A stretch of DNA of 64,000 bases. Origin: Paragonimus skrjabini miyazakii. Its lineage: Eukaryota > Platyhelminthes > Trematoda > Plagiorchiida > Troglotrematidae. Below, piece by piece: positions 1 through 11,269 of this stretch. A program made the position numbers and the translations under genes. The DNA lies in assembly GCA_014338405.1 (NCBI GenBank), contig JTDE01001489.1, forward strand, positions 19,504-83,503, given 5' to 3'. Below the pieces are notes generated by a model. That model saw only the letters and a program-made list of their open reading frames with translations. It was not told the origin of the DNA and searched no databases. Position 1 is the first letter of the stretch; each line of letters begins with the position of its first letter.

Positions 1-175
1 CGACCTAACCATGGCAAATCCCACGTGACCTCTGTTTCTTTGTTAGTGTAATTTCGATTACAACACTCCTGAGGAAGGCCGCCCGAGGTGGTTGAAACGT
101 AGGGCATTACAACTTGCTAATAACGTTGTGGTGTTCTCAATCCATTCATCAATAACTTGCATAACAATTCGTTAG
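1..175 (+). mobile_element. 3' tail of a Penelope-like repeat, cut by the window edge
   Basis: This segment is recognised because a diverged copy lies on the opposite strand at 63766-63925: both contain a TGAGGAAGG block, then ATTACAACTTG, then TTCTCAATCCATT. It carries the hammerhead-like core listed separately at 60-136. PLEs commonly end in such ribozymes, so I infer the end of a PLE-like element whose body lies left of the window. No coding sequence remains here. The family assignment is inference; the repeat relationship is seen directly. Confidence 0.45.
60..136 (+). ncRNA. hammerhead-like ribozyme in a PLE-type tail
   Basis: The core CTGAGGA (69-75) fits CUGANGA. It is followed by a 7-bp stem II, 77-83 with 87-93, with G-U pairs and a CGA loop. 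GAAAC follows at 94-98. Stem III can form between ACGT at 97-100 and ACGT at 123-126. The cleavage site would follow T127, a GUU triplet, normally a slow one. Stem I would pair about 62-68 with 128-135, with one mismatch and one bulge. The core is complete on paper, but the weak stem I and GUU site make activity uncertain. Confidence 0.4.
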
Positions 176-464
176 ATTCACTCTTAAACAGCCTTCCTAC
201 AATTTTGAGAAATCCTCATCCACATAACATTTTTCCACTGGTGGAACGATGGTTTGTCACGAAGATAAATTCACTAGCTGCCAGCAGCCTTTGAGATGCA
301 TTTTGGTTAGCTTATTTAGTTATACACTTCGAGGGTGCTGATAAACGCGGAATGTTGTAACAAAGTGGAAAGTTTCATTTAATAAATATTTAAAGTGAAC
401 TCGTATCACTGCAGCCGTCAAATTGTTGTTAAAACAGTGTCAGTAACTTTGTTATGTAATTAGC

Positions 465-530
465 CTGATGATGAATAACCGAAAACGAGCTTGTTCGCTA
501 CACTGTTGTTTTCTGAGAACTTTGTTATTG
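465..530 (+). repeat. dispersed repeat with a conserved hairpin, copy 1
   Basis: A block with AACGAGCTTGTTCGCTACAC and flanking matches (GATGA upstream, TGTTTTC downstream) recurs in the same orientation at 60565-60630. The central 16 nt form a 7-position stem with one A-C mismatch and a 2-nt loop. A G-U pair here is an A-U pair in the other copy, so pairing is kept. CTGATGA and GAAA occur in hammerhead order upstream, but I cannot form stems I or II, so I do not call a ribozyme. Confidence 0.45.
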
Positions 531-739
531 TTAGAAAATGCTTGTCCGAGGAGATGTGACTAATTAGTTATGTGGTGTGCACAGAATCAGACTGTTACTA
601 TCATATGTAGGTTATTTATCGAAATGTAACTAAAAAATTAAGTGAAGAAACTCGGTTGAGCATAAAAATGGACAGAGAGAACTCACTTCACCAAACTGCT
701 GTCGTGCAGAAATGCAGTGTATAGGATCCTGAATATCAG

Positions 740-1434
740 CTTGCTGCACTTCTAACATTGTGCTGCTGTTTTTCGGTAACAGTAACAAATAAATTTAGCC
801 GAATACGGCGAATTCTTCCAACTGCAGGTTTTTCATAAACTTACAACTTTCACTCAGGTTTTTTGTTTGAGCTAATTCCGGATGTAGCAAATGATTGGGC
901 GCTAAAAGAATAATGCAATCAACAAAAATATACCCTATTACTAAACAATTAAAACAACAAGAAGACTTCTTGCGTTGATATTTAGCTATGTAATGTTGAT
1001 GAGCTATGCACCAAGTCTTCGAACTACGTTGTCGTTCTGGCGGTAAGATCCGTGGAGAAAATTTTCATGCGGTAATACCATCAGTATTGAGCTACTTACG
1101 GAGTGTTTAAGAATGACACAGTTCTTCCGTTTGTTCTTGCAGCAGTTTACATGTGAACTGAACTATCATCATCCTGTGGTATAAGAACGTTGAACTAATC
1201 ACCGAAATGTTCACCCCTGTATCTGCACACATGTGCTCAGCGATCAAAATCTACTGGGCGAAATCGTAATACTGGAGGCGATAGACTTTATTCCACTGCA
1301 GCCCATTCACTGCTGATGTGTCTTCGTCCATTTTTCTCTAATAGTCCCTTTAGTACTGCAGCCGAACTTATGCAATACTTTTTGAGGACAAGAAGTGGTG
1401 GACAGAATTTACACTTACATTAGGAAGAAGGTGA
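740..1434 (+). CDS. candidate micro-exon gene model (weak)
   Basis: Four segments can be read as consecutive phase-0 exons: 740-775 (36 nt, hydrophobic LAALLTLCCCFS, donor GTAACA), 986-1042 (57 nt, LCNVDELCTKSSNYVVVLA, acceptor TTTAG, donor GTAAGA), 1143-1178 (36 nt, QFTCELNYHHPV, pyrimidine-rich CAGCAG acceptor, donor GTATAA) and 1354-1434 (26 codons then TGA, after a long pyrimidine tract ending TTTAG). Exon lengths divisible by three and a signal-peptide-like first segment resemble the micro-exon genes (MEGs) of schistosomes. I see no convincing initiator exon and no AATAAA close downstream. Such models arise easily by chance, so this is a pointer and not an annotation. Confidence 0.15.
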
Positions 1435-4260
1435 TGGACTTAGCTTGTTCCGACATACGAGCCTCTCATAATTGCGAAGTGCGATCCCCAATGGGCTAGC
1501 GGTTCATCTGTAATCTCTCGCTCTACTGTAAAATACCAGCCGTCTTGGTATTACTTCATTACTCAAACCAGTGGTGTGTTTGTACTTTAAGTTTACGTAG
1601 GCAACCCAAAGTTGCAGTATTTCTCGATCACCATCTTGAAGACGTTGACATTATACTGAGCCAGATACACCAGTTAGGGTGACATATGGTTGAGTGCGAA
1701 GTTTTCACCAACTGTTGCGCAGGCATTCAGTATAAAATATGATTCAACACAATTGCTTTAATCATTGAAGACGACCGCCCTTTTGCCGAAAGCATTTATG
1801 ACGAAACGACAAACGTCCTTATGGTGCATACTGATGCTTATCCTGGGACCCACAATCCACTCTCCGTTTTATTTTTAGCCGAACTAAATAGACAGACGTA
1901 TGCTGAATGGAAGGATGAAACGGCAACCCTTCGAGGTATGAGCCAAAGCCGTTACACGCTTGATCGCTAGTTCTTTGAGCATCCTTTGAGCTGGGAAACT
2001 TTGTTTGGGCTTGAAAGTTAACGCGTCTTACAACTCTTTAATGCGAATAGACACAGTATATCTTTGGATAGCAGGTTGTATCAACCATGGTTAGGGGGGT
2101 GTTAATTATACTTTTTGATTCTCACCCCAAACGGACAAACCGCGGCAAGATATGAGACTTGGCTTGCAAAATGAAAGGCTGCAGGTTATGTACTCCGTTC
2201 AGACTCTCATTACCTGATAAAGTCAAATCGAGAAGAATGCAGTGGAGTGGAGTGGTAGTTTGAGGGTGTGGATTAAGGGACAATGTGAACGTCATTCCAA
2301 GCCCTAGCCTCCAAATTTGTTGCAGACTGTCAGTCAGAAATGGACTGTGCCTATTTGCACCTGTATGATATAAAACAACCCAACCGCAGGAAATCATCTT
2401 GTCCTAAAGTATCACCTTATTATGTAGTGAGCTTTTGTGTCCAGACATACAAATGCCGTTGTAATGAATGTCTCAATGTGTCGAAAATGTTGCTCCGGTG
2501 CTACAGCACGAAGCACTAGGCAAATCTTAACTCAGACAATCTCTTATAATCAATGGATAAGTCGAAATCCATTGACACGGTTTTTCTTCACATTTATTAT
2601 TTCCATCAAGCCGGTTTAGTTGACTTGAAAATATGTGACACTGATTCGTTGCTCGCAATCATACAGAGACTAAATCGACAGAGGACCAGACAGGAAATCG
2701 GAGAAGAAACAGAGTAGACAAATGCGTCTTGCTTAATTGCTCTGCTTGGTTTGATGTGACCAAACGGAGTTGAAAGATGTTCACGAAATGTTACGCAAAA
2801 TTGAATAGCGTGAAAGTTGAGCAATTTCGACTGATATTGAGGCACGAAAACTTTCTAGCTACGCTCGGTTGAGTGAATAGTGATGTAGAGAAAATGTACT
2901 GTGTTGAGTAAAATGTCGGAAGGCATCACATAACTACCTAGTCGTGGAAGTGCATGATGGCGTGATATATGTGTGGATGTGTGTGACGTCACAAATGTGT
3001 GGTTCCGCTGGTTACCTGTAAAAATGCAATTATTGGCTAGCTTTCATACAATGAATACCGCAGATCAATCAGTCAAAGTTGAAGCGGGAGGCATGGTAAG
3101 GGAAAATCATATTAGACAGTCTCAACCAAATTGTAGACAGGGTTATCGACTTTAATTGGCACACCGAAATTGATTCACGTATTGCAACAAAACAGATCCT
3201 GCAGTGATTGAAGGTTAGTAAACGGGACATTTCTGGTGCCGACACACTCAAACCTAGCTGCGATCTTGACGCATCATAGATATTTCCTCTGATGATCTTT
3301 ATCAAAATGCATAGTAGGTTAATAATATAAAGTTTATACTGACAAACTGGCCTCGATTTGGTTGCAAACACTACGATACACATGTGTCTATGATCAATTT
3401 GTAACACATTTGGAACTGCAATAAACAGCGCGTTTCATAGATTTTTTTAAGCAAGTCACACGAAGGGAAGTAAATAAAAAACATAGTTATAATGTTTTTT
3501 TGGTTAAAATCCTGGAGATGAATGAAGTATTCAGTCAAACTTTTAATGCTTCCTCATAAAAATATGACATTTTAGTGATTTAGATTGTGATTTCTAGCTT
3601 CTCCCATAACACCATTGAACTGTACACAGTTAGGCTGCTGTCGTTATATTTCGCAAATAATGTGCGAGAACCACGTACTGTACAAGGATGCTGGACTTGC
3701 GCAGAGCAAACGTTGCAAATGCACCCGGCACATCACAGTCCGATCGTACACAAAAAAGCAAACAAAAGCAGTTGCTGTTTTGAGACCTGGTTCATGTGCT
3801 CAAACAAGAAATGTGAGAATATCCTGATTGTGGTACCATGCATAATATGTGACCGATTAGTGAAAATTTTGAACTGAAGTTGACAACGTTAGAGACGAAA
3901 TAAAAACAAACATAGTCACAACGTATACAGTTTGCGAAAGTTTAGTCGAAATCATTCTACAATGAAATGCTATTCATTTACTTTGAAATGATATTCAAAA
4001 CTTATAAGCATATCAGCGCAAAATAGTATGTGTACATCAATGGTTCAAAAAACAACACTCTTCGATTATGAGGCTTCAGATGGAGTTCTGGGCAAACGTC
4101 TCATCAAAATTTTACTCATCGAAAATATTTCTTTAGCCACTCGAGGAACAAAGCAAGTTTATTAATTGACTTCCGAGGCAAACCAGATGTAGGTCATTCT
4201 AGTTGATTTTAAGGATGTCTAGGCAGTCTAAAAGGATATAATTGTGATACAATATTACAT
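1435..4260. other. no supportable gene or repeat
   Basis: Several ORFs of 60-112 codons occur on both strands, but none has splice signals plus a recognisable product. No tRNA, satellite or identifiable transposon coding was seen. Probably intronic or intergenic. Confidence 0.5.
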
Positions 4261-4289
4261 GCTAATAGTTTGTCAACTGCATCGCTACT

Positions 4290-4317
4290 GTCTGTATGGT
4301 GTAACTATCATACAGAC
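4290..4317. repeat. perfect 9-bp inverted repeat (hairpin)
   Basis: GTCTGTATG (4290-4298) pairs perfectly with CATACAGAC (4309-4317) around a 10-nt loop. It lies about 110 bp from a GGTTGCCGAAACGTTGC block on the minus strand (4431-4462) that resembles other PLE-type tails, so it may be a structured part of an old element. Function unknown. Confidence 0.4.
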
Positions 4318-4523
4318 CGCTGACATAACATTAGTTCATTCAGACCGGAAACAACGATCTGTTACTGTTATTCTAGCTGCTACTGGTGATGGATATAGCA
4401 ATTAGACTTAAATGATACCTCGCTTACAAAGTTGCAACGTTTCGGCAACCGGTCTCATCTAGACTATTCGCGGCAACAAGTTGTATAGATTTATTCTGAA
4501 ATTACTTCCTCTTGTCTATTCAG

Positions 4524-4872
4524 CTTTGAGTTGTTGCTGTGCATGAATGCATTGAAACAACCTAACAAAATAACTTATATAAAAACAAGGATTGATAGTA
4601 CATTTTCGAATAGTAGATTCCAGATTAATAATGATGAATCAGAAAGCTTTATGATGAATAATTTTGGCTTTCATTTTAAGAAGCGTAGAAAAATAGATGC
4701 CCGTTTACATTCAGACATACTTGTACGTAGGATGATACGTGAAATCCGGCTGATCGATTCAAACAATTTTCACATCTTCGAACAACAACGATCAAATATC
4801 CAAAACAATTTGACCGCTAATTTTAAAAATAATCGAGGATATTTTCCACAAGTTATAAGGAAAGTTTACTGA
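4524..4872 (+). CDS. candidate 3' terminal exon, unknown protein
   Basis: A strong acceptor (long pyrimidine-rich run ending ATTCAG at 4523) opens directly into 115 codons ending in TGA. The exon starts with one nucleotide completing a codon, so the previous intron would be phase 2. The product is basic and Asn-rich, with a cluster KKRRK near the middle and no obvious membrane segment. I do not recognise it. No good donor lies before the stop, so it is read as a last exon, but no AATAAA is seen close downstream and upstream exons are not identified. ORFs of this length occur by chance here; the support is the acceptor plus the uninterrupted frame. Confidence 0.3.
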
Positions 4873-5221
4873 AGGTCATAGGTCAGCGTAATTGTTAAAG
4901 CTTAGGATAACACATAAACATATTCAGCCAGTCTGTTGAGACAAGGCAGCTGTGAGCATTTCTATTTGCTTTCTGTTGATAGCAGCGGGATTGGCAACTA
5001 TCACTTCATCTTTGTTAACGGCAATTTCGTAGTAATGCATTTACATAAAGGTATTTCGTTTAGCAAACAACAATTGCCAAAAATATTATATTAATTGCCA
5101 GAACATTTTTCTGCTGCACAATAAAATAGAATTTCACCGGCCAAAAAATTTGCCACGCCTTTTCACTCTCGTTGTGAAAGACAAAACAAAATGTGAAGCT
5201 ATAATTGGATGGCAGATAACA

Positions 5222-5850
5222 GACTACTGAAATAACTGCTGTCAATCACTAGTGTCTGTCTGGTTTCTTTCATAAGACTTAGTTACATAATACTGATCAC
5301 GTGAGTTGTACGAAGTTTGCGGAAGAGGCGTCACATCTATGCAATCGTTCTTTCCTGGGTCTACGTGCAAGACCATGGAAAGTTGAATGTTTGACTACGG
5401 TTTTGGAGCGCACACAGTTGGTGAGTGTAGGCGAGTTGCAATGGCCTCTGTGGTTGCCAGTATGCGATCTTTGACCTGCTTTGGTTGTATCTCACATATT
5501 CGACAAGTTGACTTGAATGAATCGGTCGGACTGCTCAGGTTGTTTGACTCGATTAAATGCGTGAGGGACCGCATACGAACACTGACTTATCGTTCCTGGC
5601 ATTAGCTACATAGGTTGATGTTTCCGAATGTGTTGGGACAATCCTTGCGTTATGCTACCCGTTTGGCTTGCTCCATCTGGGCAAACGGAACGGTGAACAC
5701 AAAAGAGGTTGCGTGAACAGGCAATACTTCTTTCAGCTGGGTGAGCGACGCTGGTGTAGAGATAATCTGAACGCGTATTTATCAGCAAAGTATGTTTTAT
5801 TAAGTGTCAAACTTGGCCTCTTGGTAGCGCTTTTGGCGGAGACATCATCG
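5222..5850 (-). repeat. left inverted arm of the PLE
   Basis: This ~630-bp arm is the reverse complement of 7021-7647. Both arms encode the same 72- and 60-codon frames without a residue change, so most of the arm is essentially identical; differences cluster at the outer and inner ends. The arm corresponds to the 3' part of the element: the end of the GIY-YIG region plus 3' untranslated sequence. The stop after HIRKHQPM is present in both arms, so that mutation predates the duplication or was spread by conversion. Confidence 0.85.
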
Positions 5851-5889
5851 CTACGTCTGGGTATTACTATGACCCCATTTTGTCTTAAA

Positions 5890-7270
5890 ATGTGCTGGAA
5901 TTGTCATCTTAAATAAAGCTGAGTACTCAGGTAAACTGGGGGCGTTATTAGGAAATAAAATCAAATTTGTTAGCATAAAAAGTGCAAAGGACAAAGCAGC
6001 AGTTATTGAAGTCATTAATAAAAATACAGGTGTAGGAGCAAAAGGGTTTGATAGACTGCAACTTTTGGATGAACTAGACTAGTAGGCACTATAACTTTCA
6101 AGCTGTATGAGTTACCAAAGCTACCTGAAAGTGATGTACCACTAAGATCTATTTTAGATATGCGCAATTCTCCGTATCACGCAACAGAAAAATCGCTTGT
6201 CATGCCGTTAGAACCATGCAGGAAAAACAGGTGATTTATAGCTTGGGAAACTCCGTCGACTTTGTTGAAACATAAAACAACTGAACATAACAGACAAGCG
6301 TTTATTCTTGCTTAACGTCACAGTCCTCCTCGCCAGTGTCTCACTGATTACGACGATTGAGTTTACCCGACATTATGCTGAAAGCTGTTATATCAACGTG
6401 GAAATATCCGTAGAAGAACTAATGCAGTTGCTTTATCACTGTAAGTACAACGTTCACCTTAAGTCCGCCGGCATGGTATACCGTCGCCACTAAGCTCATA
6501 ATTGGCCGATGTCTTCATAAGAAAACCAGAGTGTAGATCATTAGCTGGCCAATTAAAGTCGATCACCCTTTATAAACGTTATGCAGATGATTTAATCTGT
6601 GTGATAAATGAATTTAAAGGCCTCAGTAAGCTAATATGGCATTTCAACTCTGTTCACAAAAATATTCATTTTACTCCAAAATCAGAACCACATACACGTA
6701 TGGCGTTCTTAGATTTGTTCGTCACAAAACGGCACGATTCAACGGAGGATGTACCGTGAGCAACCTGAACAGGCCAGTTTACAAATCTCAGCATTTTTCC
6801 ACCGATGCTAAAACAAGGAACCCACTATGGTGTTTAGTAGACACGATCACCAATATATGTTCCCGATATATCAATGAGGAACACATACAAATCATATTTG
6901 GTATACTAATTGAAAATGGCTATCCAGAAAGGTTTATTCGTAAGAATGTGCTAATAAGCACGACGGTGGACTAATTGAAAGCTATACACAGAAACTGTTT
7001 ATATTTCCTTGCCCTCCAAGGATGATATCTTCGCCGAAAGCGCTACCAAGAGGCCAAGTTTGACACTTAATAAAACATACTTTGCTGATAAATACGCGTT
7101 CAGATTATCTCTACACCAGCGTCGCTCACCCAGCTGAAAGAAGTATTGCCTGTTCACGCAACCTCTTTTGTGTTCACCGTTCCGTTTGCCCAGATGGAGC
7201 AAGCCAAACGGGTAGCATAACGCAAGGATTGTCCCAACACATTCGGAAACATCAACCTATGTAGCTAATG
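5890..7270 (+). pseudogene. PLE reverse transcriptase / GIY-YIG endonuclease pseudogene
   Basis: Fragments fall in at least three frames. About 5905-6080 holds the N-terminal segment (GKLGALLGNKIKFVSIKSA). About 6098-6230 holds YELPKLPESDVPL and NSPYH. 6308-6493 holds VLLASVSL onward. 6502-6759 holds ADVFIRK and YKRYADDLIC (6571-6600), so the catalytic aspartate pair is intact, followed by FLDLFVTK. 6636-6974 holds the thumb-like region with INEEHIQIIF and NGYPERFIRK. 7082-7264 holds the linker and the degraded endonuclease end (ITQGLSQHIRKHQPM then stop). The order is that of Penelope-type proteins, which couple RT to a C-terminal GIY-YIG nuclease. Multiple frameshifts make it non-functional. 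Confidence 0.8.
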
Positions 7271-7647
7271 CCAGGAACGATAAGTCAGTGTTCGTATGCG
7301 GTCCCTCACGCATTTAATCGAGTCAAACAACCTGAGCAGTCCGACCGATTCATTCAAGTCAACTTGTCGAATATGTGAGATACAACCAAAGCAGGTCAAA
7401 GATCGCATACTGGCAACCACAGAGGCCATTGCAACTCGCCTACACTCACCAACTGTGTGCGCTCCAAAACCGTAGTCAAACATTCAACTTTCCATGGTCT
7501 TGCACGTAGACCCAGGAAAGAACGATTGCATAGATGTGACGCCTCTTCCGCAAACTTCGTACAACTCACGTGATCAGTATTATGTAACTAAGTCTTATGA
7601 AAGAAACCAGACAGACACTAGTGATTGACAGCAGTTGTTTCAGTATC
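7021..7647 (+). repeat. right inverted arm of the PLE
   Basis: Reverse-complement partner of 5222-5850. In this orientation the arm continues the RT pseudogene naturally into the endonuclease end and 3' region, so it is the original 3' terminus and the left arm is the inverted duplicate. The arm ends near a CAGTATC that matches the outer edge of the left arm with a few differences. Confidence 0.85.
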
Positions 7648-7894
7648 CCACACAACTGTTGAAATTCGACCTGTCAAGGAGAGTGGCGCACTGTCTCGTT
7701 GGTGTCACTGCCAGTTGCCTAATCATTAATGTGGCTTTTCTGTGAAGTTTCCGGTTGTTAACCCGATCGATTCCTCCACTCGCTATTAAATTGTCCCGTT
7801 ATCATTTTATTGCAACGGAAACATTCAAAACTGCTCTGCAGGAAATTGGTCTAATTCTGGCATTCGGATAAACTGCTTATTACTCACAAGCGAA

Positions 7895-8185
7895 ATTGGT
7901 TGAGCGCTCGCATATGTTACTTCAGTCGTGCTTAATGTGAGGTCAGTGGCGCAGTGGTGAACACGGTTGCCTCATGAAAGAGCGGCCGGAGTTCTAATCC
8001 TGGTCGTTTCATGGATATGCACTACCGACGAGCTCTAACAGGAGCTGAACTCAAGACTAGGGCCTTTTTTGGTACATGGTGACTGAAAATTCTATTCGGC
8101 TGTGACAGCTGCGATCAAGCGTGAGTGATGTTCAACTTGAAATTGATCAACTTTCCGTTTACTTATCATTAATTTGCCCTGTTGC
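7895..8185 (+). mobile_element. tRNA-derived hammerhead SINE, copy A
   Basis: The head at 7938-8010 is tRNA-like: TGGCGCAGTGG is a good A box and GAGTTCTAATCC a diverged B box (RNA polymerase III internal promoter). A hammerhead relic follows at 8019-8063, then the shared middle segment (GTGACAGCTGCGATCA at about 8102), then the start of the shared tail up to about 8185. About 45 bp just upstream (TTACTCACAAGCGA, then GGTTGAGCG) match the end of the tail in copies B and D, so a tail precedes this head, as in a dimer. The family resembles the S-alpha type SINEs of schistosomes, which are known to carry hammerheads. Confidence 0.75.
8019..8063 (+). ncRNA. hammerhead ribozyme relic in SINE copy A
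   Basis: Order of parts: stem I 5' strand GCACTA, core CCGACGA (family form CTGACGA or CTGATGA), stem II GCTCTAACAGGAGC (still pairs at its base), TGAA in place of GAAA, a stem III CTCAAGAC segment (CTCGAGTC in copies that keep it), and the stem I 3' strand TAGGGC in place of TAGTGC. Substitutions hit both catalytic boxes, so it should not self-cleave. Confidence 0.65.
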
Positions 8186-10867
8186 AAATTACTAGGCTGC
8201 AAATTAAATTTCTAACACGCAGTCTATTGTGGATTGTACTAGTTCTCACGGCTTCACATACTGGTACAAATGCTGTTTAGAGCAGAGATACCCATATCTC
8301 TAAGGTTCTATAAGAGAGGGGTTTCATCCTTTAGTTTTGCTTACACATGGAAAAGTTTAAAAAACACACACACTTGTTTCGGTCCAGACCAAAATACTCC
8401 ATCAAACATATGTATGCACTTCGAGCTCCTCCAACATTTTCAGACAATGCAATTGATGTGACAATTGTATCTGTGTCATGTATTTCCGGCTGTATCTCTT
8501 GATGTCCATGTAAGAACAATGTCTACAAAACTTTTCAAACTGAGAGGGTTAATTTTGAAGAATAATGTTTTAACAGTAGGGTGAATTAGTAGTGTGCATC
8601 TGTACTGGCACAGCAAAGGAAATAAAAGTTGAAGTGATTTGTCTGAGATCAGGGTAGCGTTTGCTAATATGGCTGACTCACAGAAACAAGAGGATGTTCT
8701 CCCGGTGCTCGAAACTTTGCATAATGCATCCGCGACTGCGTCGCTTTATCTGTGGTTGCAAAATACGACTGCTCAAGAAGGTGGGCCGAAATTAGCCTAA
8801 AATGCTGCACTCTTAATGTTTGTCTTCAGTCGCGCATATCGGCTGGTACTAGCAGGTAAGCACTGGTGAAGTTAAGATTCCGAAATTCTGTGGATAACGC
8901 TCTGTGTGTCTGACCCGTAAACATAGAAAGCCAATCTAGTCCACACTGCCGGTTAGTGTTAGCCAAAGCCCCGGACGGCAAGTGTACTTTGTAACGTGAG
9001 CCAATCGTGACCAGAGTTATCCCTGGGTAAATTGCTTGAAAGCGTGGCAACCGGTCGCAAGCGAGACTGACATAATCTGTGGTGGAAAACGTTGTTAAAC
9101 GGTGGCCTATTTCTAGTTAGTGATGTAGCGAAGTTGAAAAGTATAAACAAAAGTACTGGTTAATATTTAAGGAGTTGGATTGTTTTATAATAAATACTAC
9201 TCACAAGTGGTCGCAGTTTTAACAGTCAGACGAAGTTCACAAAATAGATGGTTGAGAGTCCTTTTTATTGCTGAGCCTGTGAATAATAATGAGCGGAGTT
9301 GAGCAATTACCGAAGTAAAAAATACAAAATTTCTCGTTTCGAAGCTGACATCAGACTGCATAATATATCATAGTGTTAACTACTTAAGTGTAGACAGCCC
9401 AGCTCCTCCTATGTCTGTCAATGAGGTATCTTTTGGTTCTATCAACGCTTTGGTTCTATGAACGGTCACTGATGTCAGTTTATAAAGATTGCCCAGGGCT
9501 CATACAAAAATGATCAAAGAGAAGCAAATGGGCGTGAGGTGATTAAAACTTCACAAACTCCGTAGGAATAAAGGTGAAATAGAGGTGTGCGCATTTGAGA
9601 CTAACCAGTCAGTGTACAACTATTTTAGCTTTATAATTCTGAGAAATAAGCAGTGTTTGATAAACGGAGTCTTGATTTGAGCGGAAAGATATACTCGGGT
9701 TTTATTTGGAGTTCACTGACAGTACACTTGAAGAAAGTGGACAATCCAGCCACTTTCTACTGAAGCCATTAAGGCTTACCTTACAACCAATTGATGCGTT
9801 CCAGTGATAGCAACATGGCAGTTGAACCAAACAAAAACGTAGGCCCTACCATACAGCTGAATGGAAATATGCAGTTATCACCATGTCAAGCCAGTTTACT
9901 ATAGGGGTGGCGATGCATCCCTGTCTTAAGGACGAGCCGCATGTCTGTAAACAGTCAGTCTTGGTAAAAATTTTCCTACCTGTCTTATAGCCAATTACTT
10001 AAGCCGTACGTCTAGATATTTGTTTGAACTTGTTTAAAACTACTTGCCAAGTGGCGTTGTAGTGGGACAAACAATCCAGTTAAGAGTGTACCTGTCTCAC
10101 ATCCTGATGACTGCAATCACCAAGCCAAAAATAAGTGTCTTCCCAATTGCCCATAAACACCGTCATGACAGCCAACCAGCCAAGAAGTGCATACAATCCT
10201 GAGCCGAATCGATCGACGTGTGGTTATTCAACCGTGTTTTGCGTCGCCAGTAGAAATTAGGGGCGTAATTTACCACCGCAACGCCAACGATTGAATAAGT
10301 TTTATCACAGATGCCAGCGACCCTACGCGTCTGCATAACAGTAGTGCAGAACACAGAGCTTGTCGCAGTTATCCTTCACCGACTGAATAATTCCTCCAAA
10401 CTATGTCTTTAACCACTTAACTAATTTTGCCTCTCTCATGTGTACCCGTTCGACCGTCTACTTCGCTCAGTTAGTAACTATAACATATTATAGACCCGAT
10501 TGGTACTGTTGAAAATGATTGTTCGTTACGCAACTTTCTGTAAAAATTTGGTTCAGGAACAACAGTTGGCGTACTGTTCGGAAAACGCTAGTCCATCAAA
10601 AATAAATTTTAGTCATTATTTTTGCCGGAATCTAATCTAACAGAAACTATATTTTGAGATTAAAGTCACTGTGACATATTACACCCAAACCGCTAGTCCA
10701 ATTGGACTTCTTCCACGTTTTTATGCGCATCTTTGTAGTACAGTTGATCTGATTGAGTTAGTTTCAATGAACTTTCTTTCAAATCCGAATATGTGACTGA
10801 AGTTTTACTAGAAACGACAGTTTCAGTGAGCAGCTGATTGGATTTGCTCACTTCGTGTGATTTTCAG
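8186..10867. other. no supportable gene, one candidate micro-exon
   Basis: Apart from a possible 26-nt micro-exon at 8830-8855, nothing coding or repetitive could be established. ORFs are short and unsupported. Read as intron or intergenic DNA. Confidence 0.5.
8830..8855 (+). CDS. candidate 26-nt micro-exon
   Basis: A pyrimidine-rich acceptor (TTTGTCTTCAG ending 8829) and a strong donor (CAG then GTAAGC from 8856) enclose 26 nt. Two frames are open (SRISAGTS or RAYRLVLA). The splice signals are good, but no partner exon is identified and 26 nt carries no product information. Confidence 0.2.
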
Positions 10868-11010
10868 GTCATTTGAGACAATGTAAAGCACAGAAGACAC
10901 CTACTTCCTTGACTGCTCAGAACTGTGTCGACATTTCAAGCATCACCAGGACTACTGGAGCGCCAACTACTGATCCCAATCGTTTTGTGGTGAACTGGCA
11001 AAATCTATAA
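10868..11010 (+). CDS. candidate 3' terminal exon, unknown protein
   Basis: The acceptor (TTCGTGTGATTTTCAG ending 10867) opens into 47 codons ending TAA at 11008-11010; the other two frames stop early. The exon begins with two nucleotides completing a codon. The residues, Thr/Ser-rich with TTGAPTTDPNRFVVNWQNL at the end, look like a soluble or secreted C-terminus. It has no recognised family, no AATAAA close downstream and no partner exon. Confidence 0.25.
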
Positions 11011-11269
11011 CTAAACAACCTAAGCCTCGATACACGATGGGTCCAAGTATTGATGATTGTAGTTAGTGCTCAATATTTTAAATAAGCTTCATAAATTCTT
11101 CCTTACATAGAAGTTCTGAACGCGGGGTGATAAACTGGATGGAACTGGATAGTCAGTACATCATCAGCAACAAATGTGATAATTTTTCGTGTCTTGTAAG
11201 GAGTTATTGACACAATGAACACAATAATAGTCTAACCACAGTGTGAACGGAAGTTCAAATGTATGCACA

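Larger units (their letters stand above)
5222..7647 (+). mobile_element. Penelope-like retroelement (decayed) with inverted terminal arms
   Basis: A reverse-transcriptase remnant reading rightwards (about 5890-6974) sits between two inverted arms, 5222-5850 and 7021-7647. The RT is of PLE type: motifs in order are YELPKLPESDVPLRSIL with MRNSPYH, a VLLASVSL segment (the usual LFTSVPL), ADVFIRK, RYADDLICV, FNSVHKNIHFTPKSE with FLDLFVTK, and IENGYPERFIRK. The GIY-YIG endonuclease end lies in the right arm. PLEs are known to carry terminal repeats in direct or inverted orientation. Frameshifts and stops show this copy is dead. Schistosomes are known to carry PLEs; I do not assign a named family. 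Confidence 0.8.

Noticed and set aside
3587..3877. Cys-rich plus-strand ORFs (two frames; one has NCTQLGCCRYISQIMCEN) after a TTTCTAG
   Set aside because: Both frames look equally protein-like, the acceptor is short, no donor or poly(A) signal fits, and the cysteine spacing matches no domain I know.
9939..9964. Possible phase-0 exon before GTAAAAAT near 9965
   Set aside because: AAG acceptor without a pyrimidine tract. Kept as a reminder of how easily exon-like segments appear here.
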